Counted from the first letter of the stretch, positions 25,605 to 34,578 are shown. The stretch is DNA of 64,000 bases from Oceanospirillum sp964342385 (GCA_964342385.1 CAYFGP010000001.1:102813-166812), one strand, 5' to 3'. Numbers and translations: made by a program. The notes: generated by a model from the letters alone, not told the origin.

Positions 25605-26249
25605 ATGAAGCAGCTATACCCAGACCTTTGGCAGACATCGATCTATCGCTCCGGTGAGCTGAGCAGCCATGCTTATTTTCTCCTACATCCGGCGGGCAAT
25701 ATCCTGTTTTACAGCACAGGGAACAATGCAGAGCTTGATCATATTGAGCAGTTAGGCGGAATCAAATATCAGCTACTGACACATAGGGATGAGGCTGGGC
25801 CATCACTGCAGCGTATCCAGCAACGTTTTGGCTCAATGCTTATGTTCAGTGAATATGAAAGAGACGCTATTGGCGAGCATGCTCTGGCTGATCGTTATTT
25901 TGAAGTTGATGACCACAAGCTTGGTGATATTGATGTGCTGCACACTCCGGGGCATACCGGTGGCAGCGTCTGCTTCTTCTACCAATCCCCTCATGGCAAA
26001 AGCTATCTGTTTACCGGCGACACTTTTTTCCAATGGCAAGACCGTTGGGCAACATTGGTTTTAGCCAGTACAGGTGGAAGTGAGGCGGCTCTTGCCAAGA
26101 GTCTACTCAAGCTCCGTAGCCTTAATCCGGATGTGGTGATTAGCAGTGGTTTTGTTGGTGAGGTTGGAGTCAAAGAGGTGACCAGGGATGAGTGGGTAGA
26201 AGCTATTGATACCGAAATTCATAAGCTCGATAGAGCTATCTCGATTTGA
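25605..26249 (+). CDS. MBL-fold metallo-hydrolase-like protein with altered metal site
   Basis: A 214-aa metallo-beta-lactamase-fold protein. HTPGHTGGSVCF and FTGDTFF are clear MBL motifs, but the usual HxHxDH is replaced by THRDEAG (about 59-65), and the last metal His region reads VVISSGF. It may bind a single or different metal, or be non-hydrolytic; similar SHRDD-type sites occur in ferredoxin-linked MBL proteins. AGAGG precedes the start. The next gene (DUF1330) follows after 26 bases, and the divergent LysR gene is the probable regulator. Substrate unknown. Confidence 0.78.
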   Translation: MKQLYPDLWQTSIYRSGELSSHAYFLLHPAGNILFYSTGNNAELDHIEQLGGIKYQLLTHRDEAGPSLQRIQQRFGSMLMFSEYERDAIGEHALADRYFEVDDHKLGDIDVLHTPGHTGGSVCFFYQSPHGKSYLFTGDTFFQWQDRWATLVLASTGGSEAALAKSLLKLRSLNPDVVISSGFVGEVGVKEVTRDEWVEAIDTEIHKLDRAISI

Positions 26250-26275
26250 TTCTTTCAATATAGGGGAGAAGATAA

Positions 26276-26656
26276 ATGTCAAAACCAGCATATTTAATTG
26301 CCAGTTCATTTATGGCCGAAGGTCATGGTTCACTTGATCCTTATGGTAAAGCCGTGCATCCGCTGATGGATCAATGGGGTGGGGAGTTACTGATCGCAGG
26401 ATCGACAGATCAATTTATGGATCACTTTGAAGGCGAGTGGAAAGACAATGCACGTTTTACACTCTTTCGCTTTCCTTCTATGGAAGCACTTCAGGGTTTC
26501 TGGAAGTCCGATGAGTATCAGGCCGTAAAACACCTACGTACGGATGTCATTCCTCCAAATTTTACATTCGCTGTTGAGGGTTTTGATCCGGAGGAATGGG
26601 CAGAAGAAAACCCGGATCATGCCTATAACAAAGCTCCAAACGAAAATGCTTTATAG
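26276..26656 (+). CDS. DUF1330 family protein
   Basis: A 126-aa protein with the dimeric alpha/beta-barrel pattern of DUF1330: AYLIASSFM, LMDQWGGELLIAG, RFTLFRFPSMEALQGFWKSDEYQAVKHLR. The family has no established activity but often sits beside redox or small-molecule catabolic genes. GGGGAG precedes the start. It forms a two-gene unit with the MBL-fold gene, closed by the terminator at 26685. Confidence 0.82.
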   Translation: MSKPAYLIASSFMAEGHGSLDPYGKAVHPLMDQWGGELLIAGSTDQFMDHFEGEWKDNARFTLFRFPSMEALQGFWKSDEYQAVKHLRTDVIPPNFTFAVEGFDPEEWAEENPDHAYNKAPNENAL

Positions 26657-26684
26657 GCTAAACTTTCTGTCTGACACAATCTCT

Positions 26685-26713
26685 CCGAAGAGGGCCTCCC
26701 TCTTCGGATTTTT
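26685..26713 (+). terminator. Terminator after DUF1330 gene (copy of the ahpF terminator)
   Basis: CCGAAGAGGG and CCCTCTTCGG pair around a 3-nt loop, followed by ATTTTTCT. Together with its flanks (AATCT before, ATTTTT after) it differs from the one at 24517 by only about three changes. Confidence 0.9.
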
Positions 26714-26819
26714 CTCCCTTCTCAATTCATTCTGTTTTCCTGTCTCCGAGCATAAAATCTGACTCATGACAGATTCACGACAATACGTCATGAGACTGAA
26801 TAACAGTGATTGCCTAAAA

Positions 26820-26834
26820 TGATAATAATTCTCA
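26820..26834 (+). promoter_or_regulatory. Fur-box-like site upstream of the RpiR-type regulator
   Basis: TGATAATAATTCTCA matches the 7-1-7 Fur consensus TGATAATnATTATCA at all arm positions but one. It lies about 115 bases before the TTG start at 26949. Confidence 0.7.
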
Positions 26835-26948
26835 CTAGCCAGTTCATCATGCCGCCAGTATGATCTCTGGGGTAACGCGGCATGCTTCCAACTGTAAGTG
26901 TGATCTTGCTGCTGTGCGGATATTTATTGAATATTTAGGACGCTCACT

Positions 26949-27827
26949 TTGTCTCAAGAAACCAAACATGTGAAAGATCGCTTTGGTGAACAACTCGCCA
27001 AGAGAAAAAAGCAGTTGTCGCCTGGGGCAGCAGCCGTTGCTGATTTTATTGACGTAAACCGACATACCGTTCTGGGGCTCTCTGCATTAGAGATCGGTAT
27101 GGAAACAGGAATGTCTGATGCGACGGTTATTCGCGCCATTCAATCTCTGGGCTTCACCGGTCTACGAGATTTAAAAGACACGCTTACCGTTTGGTTAGGA
27201 CAGGTGGAATCTCCAGTTGAAAAGATGGCCAACACCTCCCAGCGTTTGGGAGCTGATGCTAACGCCGCCATTGACTTTACCATTGAGAGCCAGAAAGCCG
27301 CACTGGATGCTTTAGGCACTGAAGAGAATCGGGAAAATACAGCCAAGGCTATTCAGCTGATATCAGAAGCTAAAGCCGTTGGGCTGTTTGGCATTGCTGC
27401 GGGCGGTATTCTTGCCGAATATGGTGCTCGTCTCTTCACTCGTTCAGGCATACCGGGCAAGGTGTATAACAAGACAGGTGTAACGCTTGCCGAAAGCTTA
27501 CTGCAGATGAGTGAAGGTGATGTTTTAATCATGTTGATGAATGGTCGTGCGCATCGGGAAGCGACGACCACTTTGACAGAAGCCAAGCGACTCAATATCC
27601 CTATCATTATGATCCTCGGTCGTACTGATGCACCATTACGGCCACAGGCTGCTGCCAGTATTGTATTACCCAGATTGAAAACGGATAGTGTTTCTTTGCA
27701 CTCTAAAACACTGTTTGCTCTGGAAGCTCTACATCTGGGCGTATCTACGTTAGTACCAGAACGTAGTGTTGCTTCACTGGATCGTCTTGTCACTATGCGT
27801 AAAAGCATTCGCCCCTTTTCACGTTAG
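26949..27827 (+). CDS. MurR/RpiR family transcriptional regulator
   Basis: A 292-aa regulator: N-terminal HTH (about 1-80, with LSALEIGMETGMSDATVIRAIQSLGFTGLRDLK) and a C-terminal SIS domain (about 125-260, VGLFGIAAGGILAEYGARLF and DVLIMLMNGRAHREATTTL). The SIS segment that normally reads S-x-SG-x-T and grips a phosphosugar reads NGRAHRE here, so the ligand is probably not a phosphosugar. The start is TTG at 26949: no in-frame ATG is available, an upstream TGA closes the frame, and AGGA sits eight bases before. A Fur-like box upstream and iron-uptake genes downstream suggest control of siderophore uptake. Confidence 0.85.
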   Translation: MSQETKHVKDRFGEQLAKRKKQLSPGAAAVADFIDVNRHTVLGLSALEIGMETGMSDATVIRAIQSLGFTGLRDLKDTLTVWLGQVESPVEKMANTSQRLGADANAAIDFTIESQKAALDALGTEENRENTAKAIQLISEAKAVGLFGIAAGGILAEYGARLFTRSGIPGKVYNKTGVTLAESLLQMSEGDVLIMLMNGRAHREATTTLTEAKRLNIPIIMILGRTDAPLRPQAAASIVLPRLKTDSVSLHSKTLFALEALHLGVSTLVPERSVASLDRLVTMRKSIRPFSR

Positions 27828-27838
27828 CATTTTCTCTC

Positions 27839-27896
27839 TGATAAAAGCACGGCTATCTTGACGAATACCGCTATTGCTGTGCTTTTATCATTTTTA
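27839..27896 (+). terminator. Terminator after RpiR-type gene
   Basis: A perfect 12-bp stem (TGATAAAAGCAC / GTGCTTTTATCA, 28-nt loop) is followed by TTTTTAT. Confidence 0.75.
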
Positions 27897-27967
27897 TTCC
27901 GTGTTTTTGCTCGCTCTTTTAACCCCCCGTTCCTCTGTAGTAGTCATACTTTTTACTGCCATTTTTC

Positions 27968-27982
27968 TGAGAATAATTATTA
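27968..27982 (+). promoter_or_regulatory. Fur-box-like site upstream of the first TonB receptor gene
   Basis: TGAGAATAATTATTA matches the 7-1-7 Fur consensus at 13 of 15 positions. It is about 335 bases upstream of the receptor's ATG, leaving a long leader. Confidence 0.65.
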
Positions 27983-28117
27983 ATCAAATAAGATTTAAAT
28001 CCGAAAAAACCCGATTTTTCCCGTTTTTAGCCGTGTTTCAGGCTTACTTTCAGGTCCTGTGTAATGACAAAAGTTTGACTACTACATTCGAAAATTGACC
28101 ATAGGGGCGATTCGTAG

Positions 28118-28166
28118 TGATCGGCACCATACAGCGACAAGTCAGAGACCTGAGCGGTGCCGATTA
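28118..28166 (+). repeat. Inverted repeat in the receptor leader
   Basis: ATCGGCACC (28120-28128) and GGTGCCGAT (28156-28164) are perfect complements with a 27-nt spacer. The stem extends by a G-U and a U-A pair. No T tract follows, so it is not a simple terminator. It could be an RNA hairpin in the 5' leader or two regulator half-sites. Confidence 0.6.
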
Positions 28167-28315
28167 TGATGGATGTCCTAGTGAGAGTTATAGAGCAAAA
28201 GCCGTAAACAGCAGCATGGTCGCGATGGATTTTGGCCGTGGATTCCTACTGAAAGAACCGTGCACAGTTATGGCTTCTGCTCCAGCGAAATTTACATCGG
28301 AGCGCAGAGATACCC

Positions 28316-30442
28316 ATGTCCGGAAAATATACAAAACTAACCCGTCGTCAATTAATGGCGACGTGTATGGTCAGCCTTCCAGCTGCTTTTATCAGTCATA
28401 CGGCACAGGCACAGGAAACTGAGGTTGAACTCGATTCTGTGATTGTGGTTGGTAAGCAGTACACCTACTTTGAAGACACCAACACCACTGCATTAAAGGT
28501 CGATGCAGACGACAGTGATACCCCTTTTGTGGTGTCATCCACCAACGAAACCTTTATGAAGGATATTCGTGCTCAAAACATGGAAGATGTTTTTAGCTAT
28601 ACCGTGGGGGTTAATCGTGCATCCAATGGCGCTGATGGTTTTGTTGTCCGTGGTTTTGATATTGATCTGAACAATATCAAGGTTGATGGCATGTCCGGTC
28701 TGACAACCCGCTTTGGTTCTCCATCGCTGGCCAATATCGAGAAGGTGGAAGTACTGAAAGGCCCCGCATCGGTACTCTACGGCAATATGGAAACCGGTGG
28801 TATGGTCAATATGGTGACCAAAAAACCGGAAGAGACGTTCTCTGCCAGCATTACCACCACCTTTGAGACCTTCGCTTCCGACCACTCTGACTTTGGTGAA
28901 GATAACGGCCTGACTACGACACTGGATGTCACAGGTCCAGTTAAAGGTCGTGATGATCTGTTCTACCGCTTTATTTTGACCGGTAATGGCACAGAATCCT
29001 TCCGTGGCGATGTCGTAAATGAAGAATATTATGCCTATGGCGACCTGTTATGGCAGATCGATAACACATCCCACCTGTCTCTGGGTCTTGAAGTAGGTAA
29101 ACAGATTGGCGACGCCGATGCCGGTCTTGTTGCGCTTAACAACGACATCAATCAGATCGCCTCCCTCGATACTATTTATCAGAACGATGGTGACTACGAC
29201 AATGATGAAGGTCAGGCGCTGACCATCGGTTATCAGAAAGATCTGGCAAACAGTCAGTTCAATATTAACTGGCGTAGCGCTTTCCATAAGGATGAGCGCA
29301 AACTGTATGAAAACAACCGGGTGAATGATGAGCCTGGTACTCTACGTCGTCGTTTACGTCATCAGCAAAACACCCGTGATTGGCACGGTGTTGATGCGTA
29401 TGTCACCCATAACACAGCAACGGGGTCAATCAATCATGATCTGACCGTTGGCCTGGCCGGTGAATATCGTCTGACCGATTTTGATCGTGTGATCTGGGGT
29501 GGTTTTGATGGCACTGTGGACGTGTTGAAGCCTGTACTGGGTGGCACAGCAACGGCCAAAGAAGGTAACCGTCGCGAAACAGAATACCGCAGTGTCGGTG
29601 TTTATGTTCAGGATAAGGTTGAGCTGACCGATGCGCTGACCGTTGTGGCTTCTGCCCGACACAATAGCACCGAAATCGATTACAGCTGTCTACGCGGTTC
29701 CTGTAACGATGATAACTCAACCAATACCTCTGATCTGGTCGGCTCTCTGGGCGCTGTTTATTCCCTGAATGATAGCTGGACTGCCTTTGCCAGTGTGGCG
29801 CAAAGCTTTGACCCTTACACTGCAGAGCGTGTGGATGTGAATGGCAAGGCGCTGGATGCAGAAGAGTCCCTGCAAATTGAAGGTGGTGTGCGTTATCAAC
29901 TGGGTGGCGATATGAATATCAGTCTCTCCAGCTACAAGATCGTTAAAGATAATGTCTCTGAATCATTAGGCGGTGGTAAATACGAGACCATCGGTGAAGT
30001 TGAGAGCAAAGGTGTAGAGCTGGATATTCAATGGTTGCCGACCCAGAACTGGCAGATTAAAGCCGGTTACGCTTACAACGAAAGTCAGGCGACTGAAGGT
30101 TCTGATAAAGGTTTAACACCCGCTCATGCACCGGAAAATACCCTGTTTCTGTTTACTCGCTACAATCATCCGCAAGAGGTTTGGGGCGGTGAGCTGGGCT
30201 TCACTCTGGGTATGACCTACCGTGACAAAGTGAAAACCAGTATCTCGGAATCCAGCAATGTTACCCTACCGGATTACACAGTGACCGATATCGGTGTGCA
30301 TTTCGAGAAGAACGACTGGAATGCGTCACTGGGTGTATCCAATCTGTTTGATGAAGATTACTTCTACGCCGGTAGAAGAGACACCAATCTCTACGCTGGT
30401 GATCCGAGAAAGATTTCTATGACCCTGGGTTATGCTTTCTAA
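28316..30442 (+). CDS. TonB-dependent siderophore receptor
   Basis: A 708-aa outer-membrane receptor: signal sequence (about 1-32, ending SHTAQAQ), TonB box region ELDSVIVVG, plug domain (about 55-170, with VEVLKGPASVLYGNMETGGMVNMV) and a 22-strand barrel ending in the expected aromatic Phe (MTLGYAF). It lacks an STN signalling domain, so it imports without FecI-type signalling. The signal sequence has a twin arginine (LTRRQLM) that is unusual for this class. It is transcribed together with or just ahead of the FecCDE/FepB-like importer, but a terminator at 30470 separates them. Iron control is likely from the Fur-like site. Confidence 0.92.
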   Translation: MSGKYTKLTRRQLMATCMVSLPAAFISHTAQAQETEVELDSVIVVGKQYTYFEDTNTTALKVDADDSDTPFVVSSTNETFMKDIRAQNMEDVFSYTVGVNRASNGADGFVVRGFDIDLNNIKVDGMSGLTTRFGSPSLANIEKVEVLKGPASVLYGNMETGGMVNMVTKKPEETFSASITTTFETFASDHSDFGEDNGLTTTLDVTGPVKGRDDLFYRFILTGNGTESFRGDVVNEEYYAYGDLLWQIDNTSHLSLGLEVGKQIGDADAGLVALNNDINQIASLDTIYQNDGDYDNDEGQALTIGYQKDLANSQFNINWRSAFHKDERKLYENNRVNDEPGTLRRRLRHQQNTRDWHGVDAYVTHNTATGSINHDLTVGLAGEYRLTDFDRVIWGGFDGTVDVLKPVLGGTATAKEGNRRETEYRSVGVYVQDKVELTDALTVVASARHNSTEIDYSCLRGSCNDDNSTNTSDLVGSLGAVYSLNDSWTAFASVAQSFDPYTAERVDVNGKALDAEESLQIEGGVRYQLGGDMNISLSSYKIVKDNVSESLGGGKYETIGEVESKGVELDIQWLPTQNWQIKAGYAYNESQATEGSDKGLTPAHAPENTLFLFTRYNHPQEVWGGELGFTLGMTYRDKVKTSISESSNVTLPDYTVTDIGVHFEKNDWNASLGVSNLFDEDYFYAGRRDTNLYAGDPRKISMTLGYAF

Positions 30443-30469
30443 GCCATTCGCAGCTAAAGGATCACCCTT

Positions 30470-30498
30470 AGGATCAGGCTTATGGCCTGATCCTTTTT
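30470..30498 (+). terminator. Terminator after first TonB receptor gene
   Basis: A 10-bp stem AGGATCAGGC/GCCTGATCCT with a 5-nt loop, followed by TTTTT. Confidence 0.9.
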
Positions 30499-30606
30499 CT
30501 GCTTATTTTCTAAAGACATATAGCACCTAAAACAAATATTGTCTCAAACCTGTATGCGCCAGACATATGGGCCTAAAACGAGCGCGTTATTTATGAGGAA
30601 TATATT

Positions 30607-31416
30607 GTGAAGCCCTGTATTGCGATCAATGCAGACAATCTTTCCGTCGGCTACGAGCGCCAGCTGATTCTGCGTGATTTAAACTTTCAGGCAGCAGCAG
30701 GTGAACTGACGGTACTTATTGGCCCAAATGGCTGTGGCAAGTCGACGCTGCTTAAATCACTGGCGCGTGTATTGCCTTTGCAAGCCGGTAAGGTGATGCT
30801 GGGGGATCAGGATGTTCACCATACACCAACTAAAAAGATGGCGCAGACACTGGCATTTTTGCCTCAGGGCCCTATCGCCCCGGAAGGCTTAACCGTACGT
30901 GAACTGGTCGCTCAGGGGCGTTTTCCTCATCAAAGCCTGTTACGTCAATGGTCCCGTGACGATGCCCGTATTATCGATAAAGCCCTGGCACAAACTCATC
31001 TCTGTGAATTAGCGGAACGTCCGTTAACCGATCTATCCGGTGGGCAAGGGCAAAGAGCTTGGATTGCGATGGTATTAACTCAGGATACGCCAGTGATTCT
31101 ACTGGATGAGCCTACCGCTTTTCTTGACCTTAAGGTACAGGTCGACCTGTTATCCCTACTGCATCAAATCGCTCATGATGAACAACGCACAGTTGTCGTC
31201 GTGCTGCATGATCTCAATGTAGCCGCTAGTTTTGCCGATCATATGGTGATGATGCGAGCCGGTAGTGTACTGGCGCAAGGTCCAGTGAATCAGGTATTTA
31301 ATGCCGAGAATCTGAAAGCAGTGTTTGATCTAGACAGCGTAATTCTGACTGATCCCAGTACAGGGCGTCCCATCTGTGCGCCTCAATGTGCTCGGTTACT
31401 GGCAGGAAGCATTTAA
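30607..31416 (+). CDS. Iron-siderophore ABC transporter ATP-binding protein (FecE/FepC type)
   Basis: A 269-aa ATPase with Walker A GPNGCGKST (about 40-48), signature LSGGQGQRAWIAM and Walker B PVILLDEPT. Downstream switch His is in VLHDLN. It starts at a GTG preceded by GAGGAA. It energises uptake through the two adjacent FecCD-type permeases and abuts the first of them without spacing. Only the siderophore class can be inferred, not the exact ligand. Confidence 0.93.
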   Translation: MKPCIAINADNLSVGYERQLILRDLNFQAAAGELTVLIGPNGCGKSTLLKSLARVLPLQAGKVMLGDQDVHHTPTKKMAQTLAFLPQGPIAPEGLTVRELVAQGRFPHQSLLRQWSRDDARIIDKALAQTHLCELAERPLTDLSGGQGQRAWIAMVLTQDTPVILLDEPTAFLDLKVQVDLLSLLHQIAHDEQRTVVVVLHDLNVAASFADHMVMMRAGSVLAQGPVNQVFNAENLKAVFDLDSVILTDPSTGRPICAPQCARLLAGSI

Positions 31417-32409
31417 ATGCGGCTGTTTTCCAATCCCATGCAAGCGCTACCGCTTATTCTGGTGCTGTTGATCCTGGCTGTTTTATTGCATCTGGGGTTT
31501 GGTGCCAAACAGATCTCCTTGATGACAACACTGAATGCCTTTATCAATTTTGATGCCCAGAACTTTGATCATATTGTTATCCGCCAGATGCGTATTCCTC
31601 GTATGATCACTGCGATATCCGTCGGTGCCGCTTTATCGGTTGCCGGAGCCCTGATGCAAGGTGTCACCCGTAATCCCCTGGCCGATCCGGGCTTATTAGC
31701 ACTGATGAGTGGTGCCGCCTTTGGTGTGGTGATCGGTGCTAGCTTTTTTGCCATAGAAGCGGATATCTGGATGCCAGTGTTAGCCGCCGCCGGTGCTTTA
31801 GCGGCTGCCGTTTTGGTGGCTTTGATCGTTCTACTGGCCCCTTCAGGGCGTTCGCCTGCGGTGTTATTACTGGCCGGTGCCGCAGTCACTGCATTTTTGA
31901 GTGCCTTTGTATCTGGCATTAATATCCTGAATGAAGAAAGCTTCTCGACCTTTCGTGTTTGGTTATCCGGTTCAATTACTGCCGATGCGATCCAGATGTT
32001 GCCTTATGCCGCCCCCTGGCTGGTGGGCGGTTTAGTATTGGCCTTGGTATCCGCCCGTCAGGTAACGGTGCTGTCTATGGGCCACGAAGCTGCTACCGGA
32101 TTGGGCGTTAATGCCACGGCTTTAAGCATACGCTTGCTGATCTGTACCGTGGTATTAACGGCAGCTGCGGTAGCTATGGTCGGGCCTTTGGGCTTTGTTG
32201 GCTTAGTGGTGCCCCATGCGACTCGTTTGTTAGTGGGTTCCGATTATCGCTGGATTATTCCCTGCTCAGCTCTGGTCGGTGCACTGTTTTTACTGCTGGT
32301 GGATCTGGCAGCGCGAATCGTGATGGCTCCTGTTGAAGTGGCAACCGGCGTCGTGACAACGCTCTTGGGTGCGCCCCTCTTTGTATTACTGGTGCGGAGA
32401 GTGTTATGA
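31417..32409 (+). CDS. FecCD family iron-siderophore ABC permease
   Basis: A 330-aa inner-membrane permease of about ten helices. Hallmarks include GAALSVAGALMQGVTRNPLADPGLLALMSGAAFG near the N-terminus and GPLGFVGLVVPHATRLLVGSDYR, the loop that contacts the ATPase. The ATG follows the ATPase stop codon directly, and the stop overlaps the next permease (ATGA). Works as a heterodimer with the following gene product. Confidence 0.93.
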   Translation: MRLFSNPMQALPLILVLLILAVLLHLGFGAKQISLMTTLNAFINFDAQNFDHIVIRQMRIPRMITAISVGAALSVAGALMQGVTRNPLADPGLLALMSGAAFGVVIGASFFAIEADIWMPVLAAAGALAAAVLVALIVLLAPSGRSPAVLLLAGAAVTAFLSAFVSGINILNEESFSTFRVWLSGSITADAIQMLPYAAPWLVGGLVLALVSARQVTVLSMGHEAATGLGVNATALSIRLLICTVVLTAAAVAMVGPLGFVGLVVPHATRLLVGSDYRWIIPCSALVGALFLLLVDLAARIVMAPVEVATGVVTTLLGAPLFVLLVRRVL

Positions 32410-33455
32410 GCCATTTTATTTACCGCAGCAAACATGAAGCTATCAGCTTTCGAGTCACTTCGAATGTGCCCGTGGCCCTGCTGGTTTTACTGTTCGGACT
32501 TGGCGGTCTGTTATTAAGTAGCCTGAGTTTGGGCAGTTATCACCTCGATTTGGCTCAGGTTTGGCATACCTTGATCAGTGCTCAACCCGGCGAAACCGCG
32601 ACCACGGTGATTTGGGAGTTACGTCTGCCACGTTTTCTCGCGGCTTGTTTGGTGGGGATGATGCTGGGGCTGTCTGGTGCCATTCTGCAAACTGTGACGC
32701 GCAACCCTCTCGCTGATCCTTCCTTAGTCGGCGTCTCTCAAGGAGCCAGTCTGGCCGTGGTTGCCTTGATTGTATTATGGCCTGCCGCCCCATTAGAGTT
32801 GCGTCCTTTGATCGGATTTATGGGCGCGATTACTGCTGCAGGTTTGGTGCAGTGGATAGCGGCGGGTAAATCCTCTTCGGCTTCTTTACGTTTTATTCTG
32901 GTGGGCGTGGGCATTTCAGCCAGTATCAGCGCCTGTACAAACGCTATTTTGACTTACGGCCAGGTCAATCAGGCAGCAGCAGCACTGTCTTGGTTAGCAG
33001 GGTCGGTGCATACCGCATCCTGGGGAGAGTGCCTGGTATTAATACTGGGTTTGTTACTCTGTTTACCCTGTTTAGTTTGGTCTATACGCCCTTTAACGGG
33101 CCTGCGTTTTGGCCCTGAGGTGGCCATCGGTTTAGGCGTCAATCAGCGCAGAGACCGATTTTTAGTCATTGCTTTAGCCGTAGCCTTAGCAGCCCTGGCA
33201 GTTTCAATGACCGGGCCTTTGGGTTTTATCGGTCTGATTGCCGCACAATTGGTACATCGGGTTTTACGGGTAGGTGTTGGCTCTCATTTACTACTGACAG
33301 CTCTAGTCGGCGGTTGTCTGGTAGCACTGGCTGACCTTGTCGGTCGAACTGTGTTTGCTCCGATTCAACTCCCCGCAGGTTTAGTTTCTGCAGCTATCGG
33401 AGCGCCTGTATTTATTGCCCTGATCTTTAGAGGCACTGGCCCTAAGCAATTTTAA
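32406..33455 (+). CDS. FecCD family iron-siderophore ABC permease (second subunit)
   Basis: A 349-aa polytopic permease paralogous to its neighbour: LSGAILQTVTRNPLADPSLVGVSQGA and TGPLGFIGLIAAQLVHRVLRVGVG are the same two family signatures. Translation is coupled by a 4-base overlap with the preceding gene. It completes the two-permease, one-ATPase core of the importer; the binding-protein gene follows after 85 bases. Confidence 0.93.
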   Translation: MSHFIYRSKHEAISFRVTSNVPVALLVLLFGLGGLLLSSLSLGSYHLDLAQVWHTLISAQPGETATTVIWELRLPRFLAACLVGMMLGLSGAILQTVTRNPLADPSLVGVSQGASLAVVALIVLWPAAPLELRPLIGFMGAITAAGLVQWIAAGKSSSASLRFILVGVGISASISACTNAILTYGQVNQAAAALSWLAGSVHTASWGECLVLILGLLLCLPCLVWSIRPLTGLRFGPEVAIGLGVNQRRDRFLVIALAVALAALAVSMTGPLGFIGLIAAQLVHRVLRVGVGSHLLLTALVGGCLVALADLVGRTVFAPIQLPAGLVSAAIGAPVFIALIFRGTGPKQF

Positions 33456-33540
33456 TGACCTGAAATTTTCTAACAGGCTACAACAGATAAAAACTGTGCT
33501 AATAGCAATCAGTTAAGGGCTTATTTAAGAGAATAAGATT

Positions 33541-34578
33541 ATGAAATATCTGATATTAGTGATGACTTGGTTGGTGTTTGCGGGTTCGGCACAAGCTCAA
33601 GCCCAAACCAAAAACGCAACACAAGCCCAAAGCTCTACACAAACACAAACTCAACCCACGAGGCTGTTTATTGATGGGCAGAGACATCATGTGCAGATCC
33701 CTGTAAAAGCCAAGCGCATTGTCTCGCTGCGTGGAGAACAGTTTACAACCCCCCTTGTTGAACTGGGTGCTTCTGTAGTGGGATCAACCGGATTGATTAA
33801 AGAAGGCATTAATAACGGCAAACCCTTTATACGTGGTGCCTATGATCTGTTTCATACCACCTTTGAGAACACGAGTATCCGCTTTGTTGGTGCTCCCGCT
33901 CAACCGGATATTGAAGCCATTGCAGCACTGAAGCCTGACCTGATTCTGGTACCTGATTTTGCTTCAGACAATTATCAGCAACTGTCTGCCGTTGCTCCAA
34001 CCGTGGTCATCAATATCTGGTCAAATAATGCCCGTGAGCGCTACCAACGTGTAGCAGATGCTGCCGGGTTATTACCAGAGTTTGAACGCTTACAAGCTAC
34101 CTTTGATTTTCGTTTGCAAAGTGCCCAGGCTCTAACCAAAAAGATGTTGGGCGATCCAGCCAAAGTATCTGTCGCCATTGCCGAAGTGCGGGGTAAACGC
34201 TTCCGGGTTTATAAAAACTATGGTGCGATGAGTTTTATCCTTAATGAATTGGGTTTTTCGAGCCCTGAGATCATCGACAATATCAAGGGTGATCGTTTGG
34301 ATTTAAGCCCCGAACAAGTACAAGCGATTGATGCCGATTTTCTGGTCAGTTCTTATGCCGAAAACTTTGGTCTGTCCATCTTAGAATTACAGAACAACTG
34401 GGATAACCTGATTCCAGGTTGGAATCTGGTACTGCATGCCCCTCGTCATAACCAGCATATCTTTATCGCTCGTGAACCCATGCGTGCACTCAGCTTCCGT
34501 TCCATGGAAGAGGTACTAACTATCTATGTGGCTAATATCGTCACACGCAAGTTTAAAGCAATAAATGTTTCGGATTAG
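33541..34578 (+). CDS. Siderophore ABC transporter periplasmic binding protein
   Basis: A 345-aa protein with signal peptide MKYLILVMTWLVFAGSAQA followed by a low-complexity Gln/Thr/Ala linker (about 20-39), then a class III binding fold (KRIVSLRGEQFTTPLVELGASVVG; LKPDLILVPDF; ending with the docking region). It delivers Fe-siderophore to the FecCD permeases. A small CTTATT/AATAAG hairpin (33520-33537) lies over the ribosome-binding site and could limit translation. Confidence 0.88.
   Translation: MKYLILVMTWLVFAGSAQAQAQTKNATQAQSSTQTQTQPTRLFIDGQRHHVQIPVKAKRIVSLRGEQFTTPLVELGASVVGSTGLIKEGINNGKPFIRGAYDLFHTTFENTSIRFVGAPAQPDIEAIAALKPDLILVPDFASDNYQQLSAVAPTVVINIWSNNARERYQRVADAAGLLPEFERLQATFDFRLQSAQALTKKMLGDPAKVSVAIAEVRGKRFRVYKNYGAMSFILNELGFSSPEIIDNIKGDRLDLSPEQVQAIDADFLVSSYAENFGLSILELQNNWDNLIPGWNLVLHAPRHNQHIFIAREPMRALSFRSMEEVLTIYVANIVTRKFKAINVSD

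Noticed and set aside
28117..28422. A 101-codon plus-strand frame before the first TonB receptor
   Set aside because: Its end overlaps the receptor's signal sequence in another frame, it has no recognisable domain, and its start falls inside the inverted-repeat leader.
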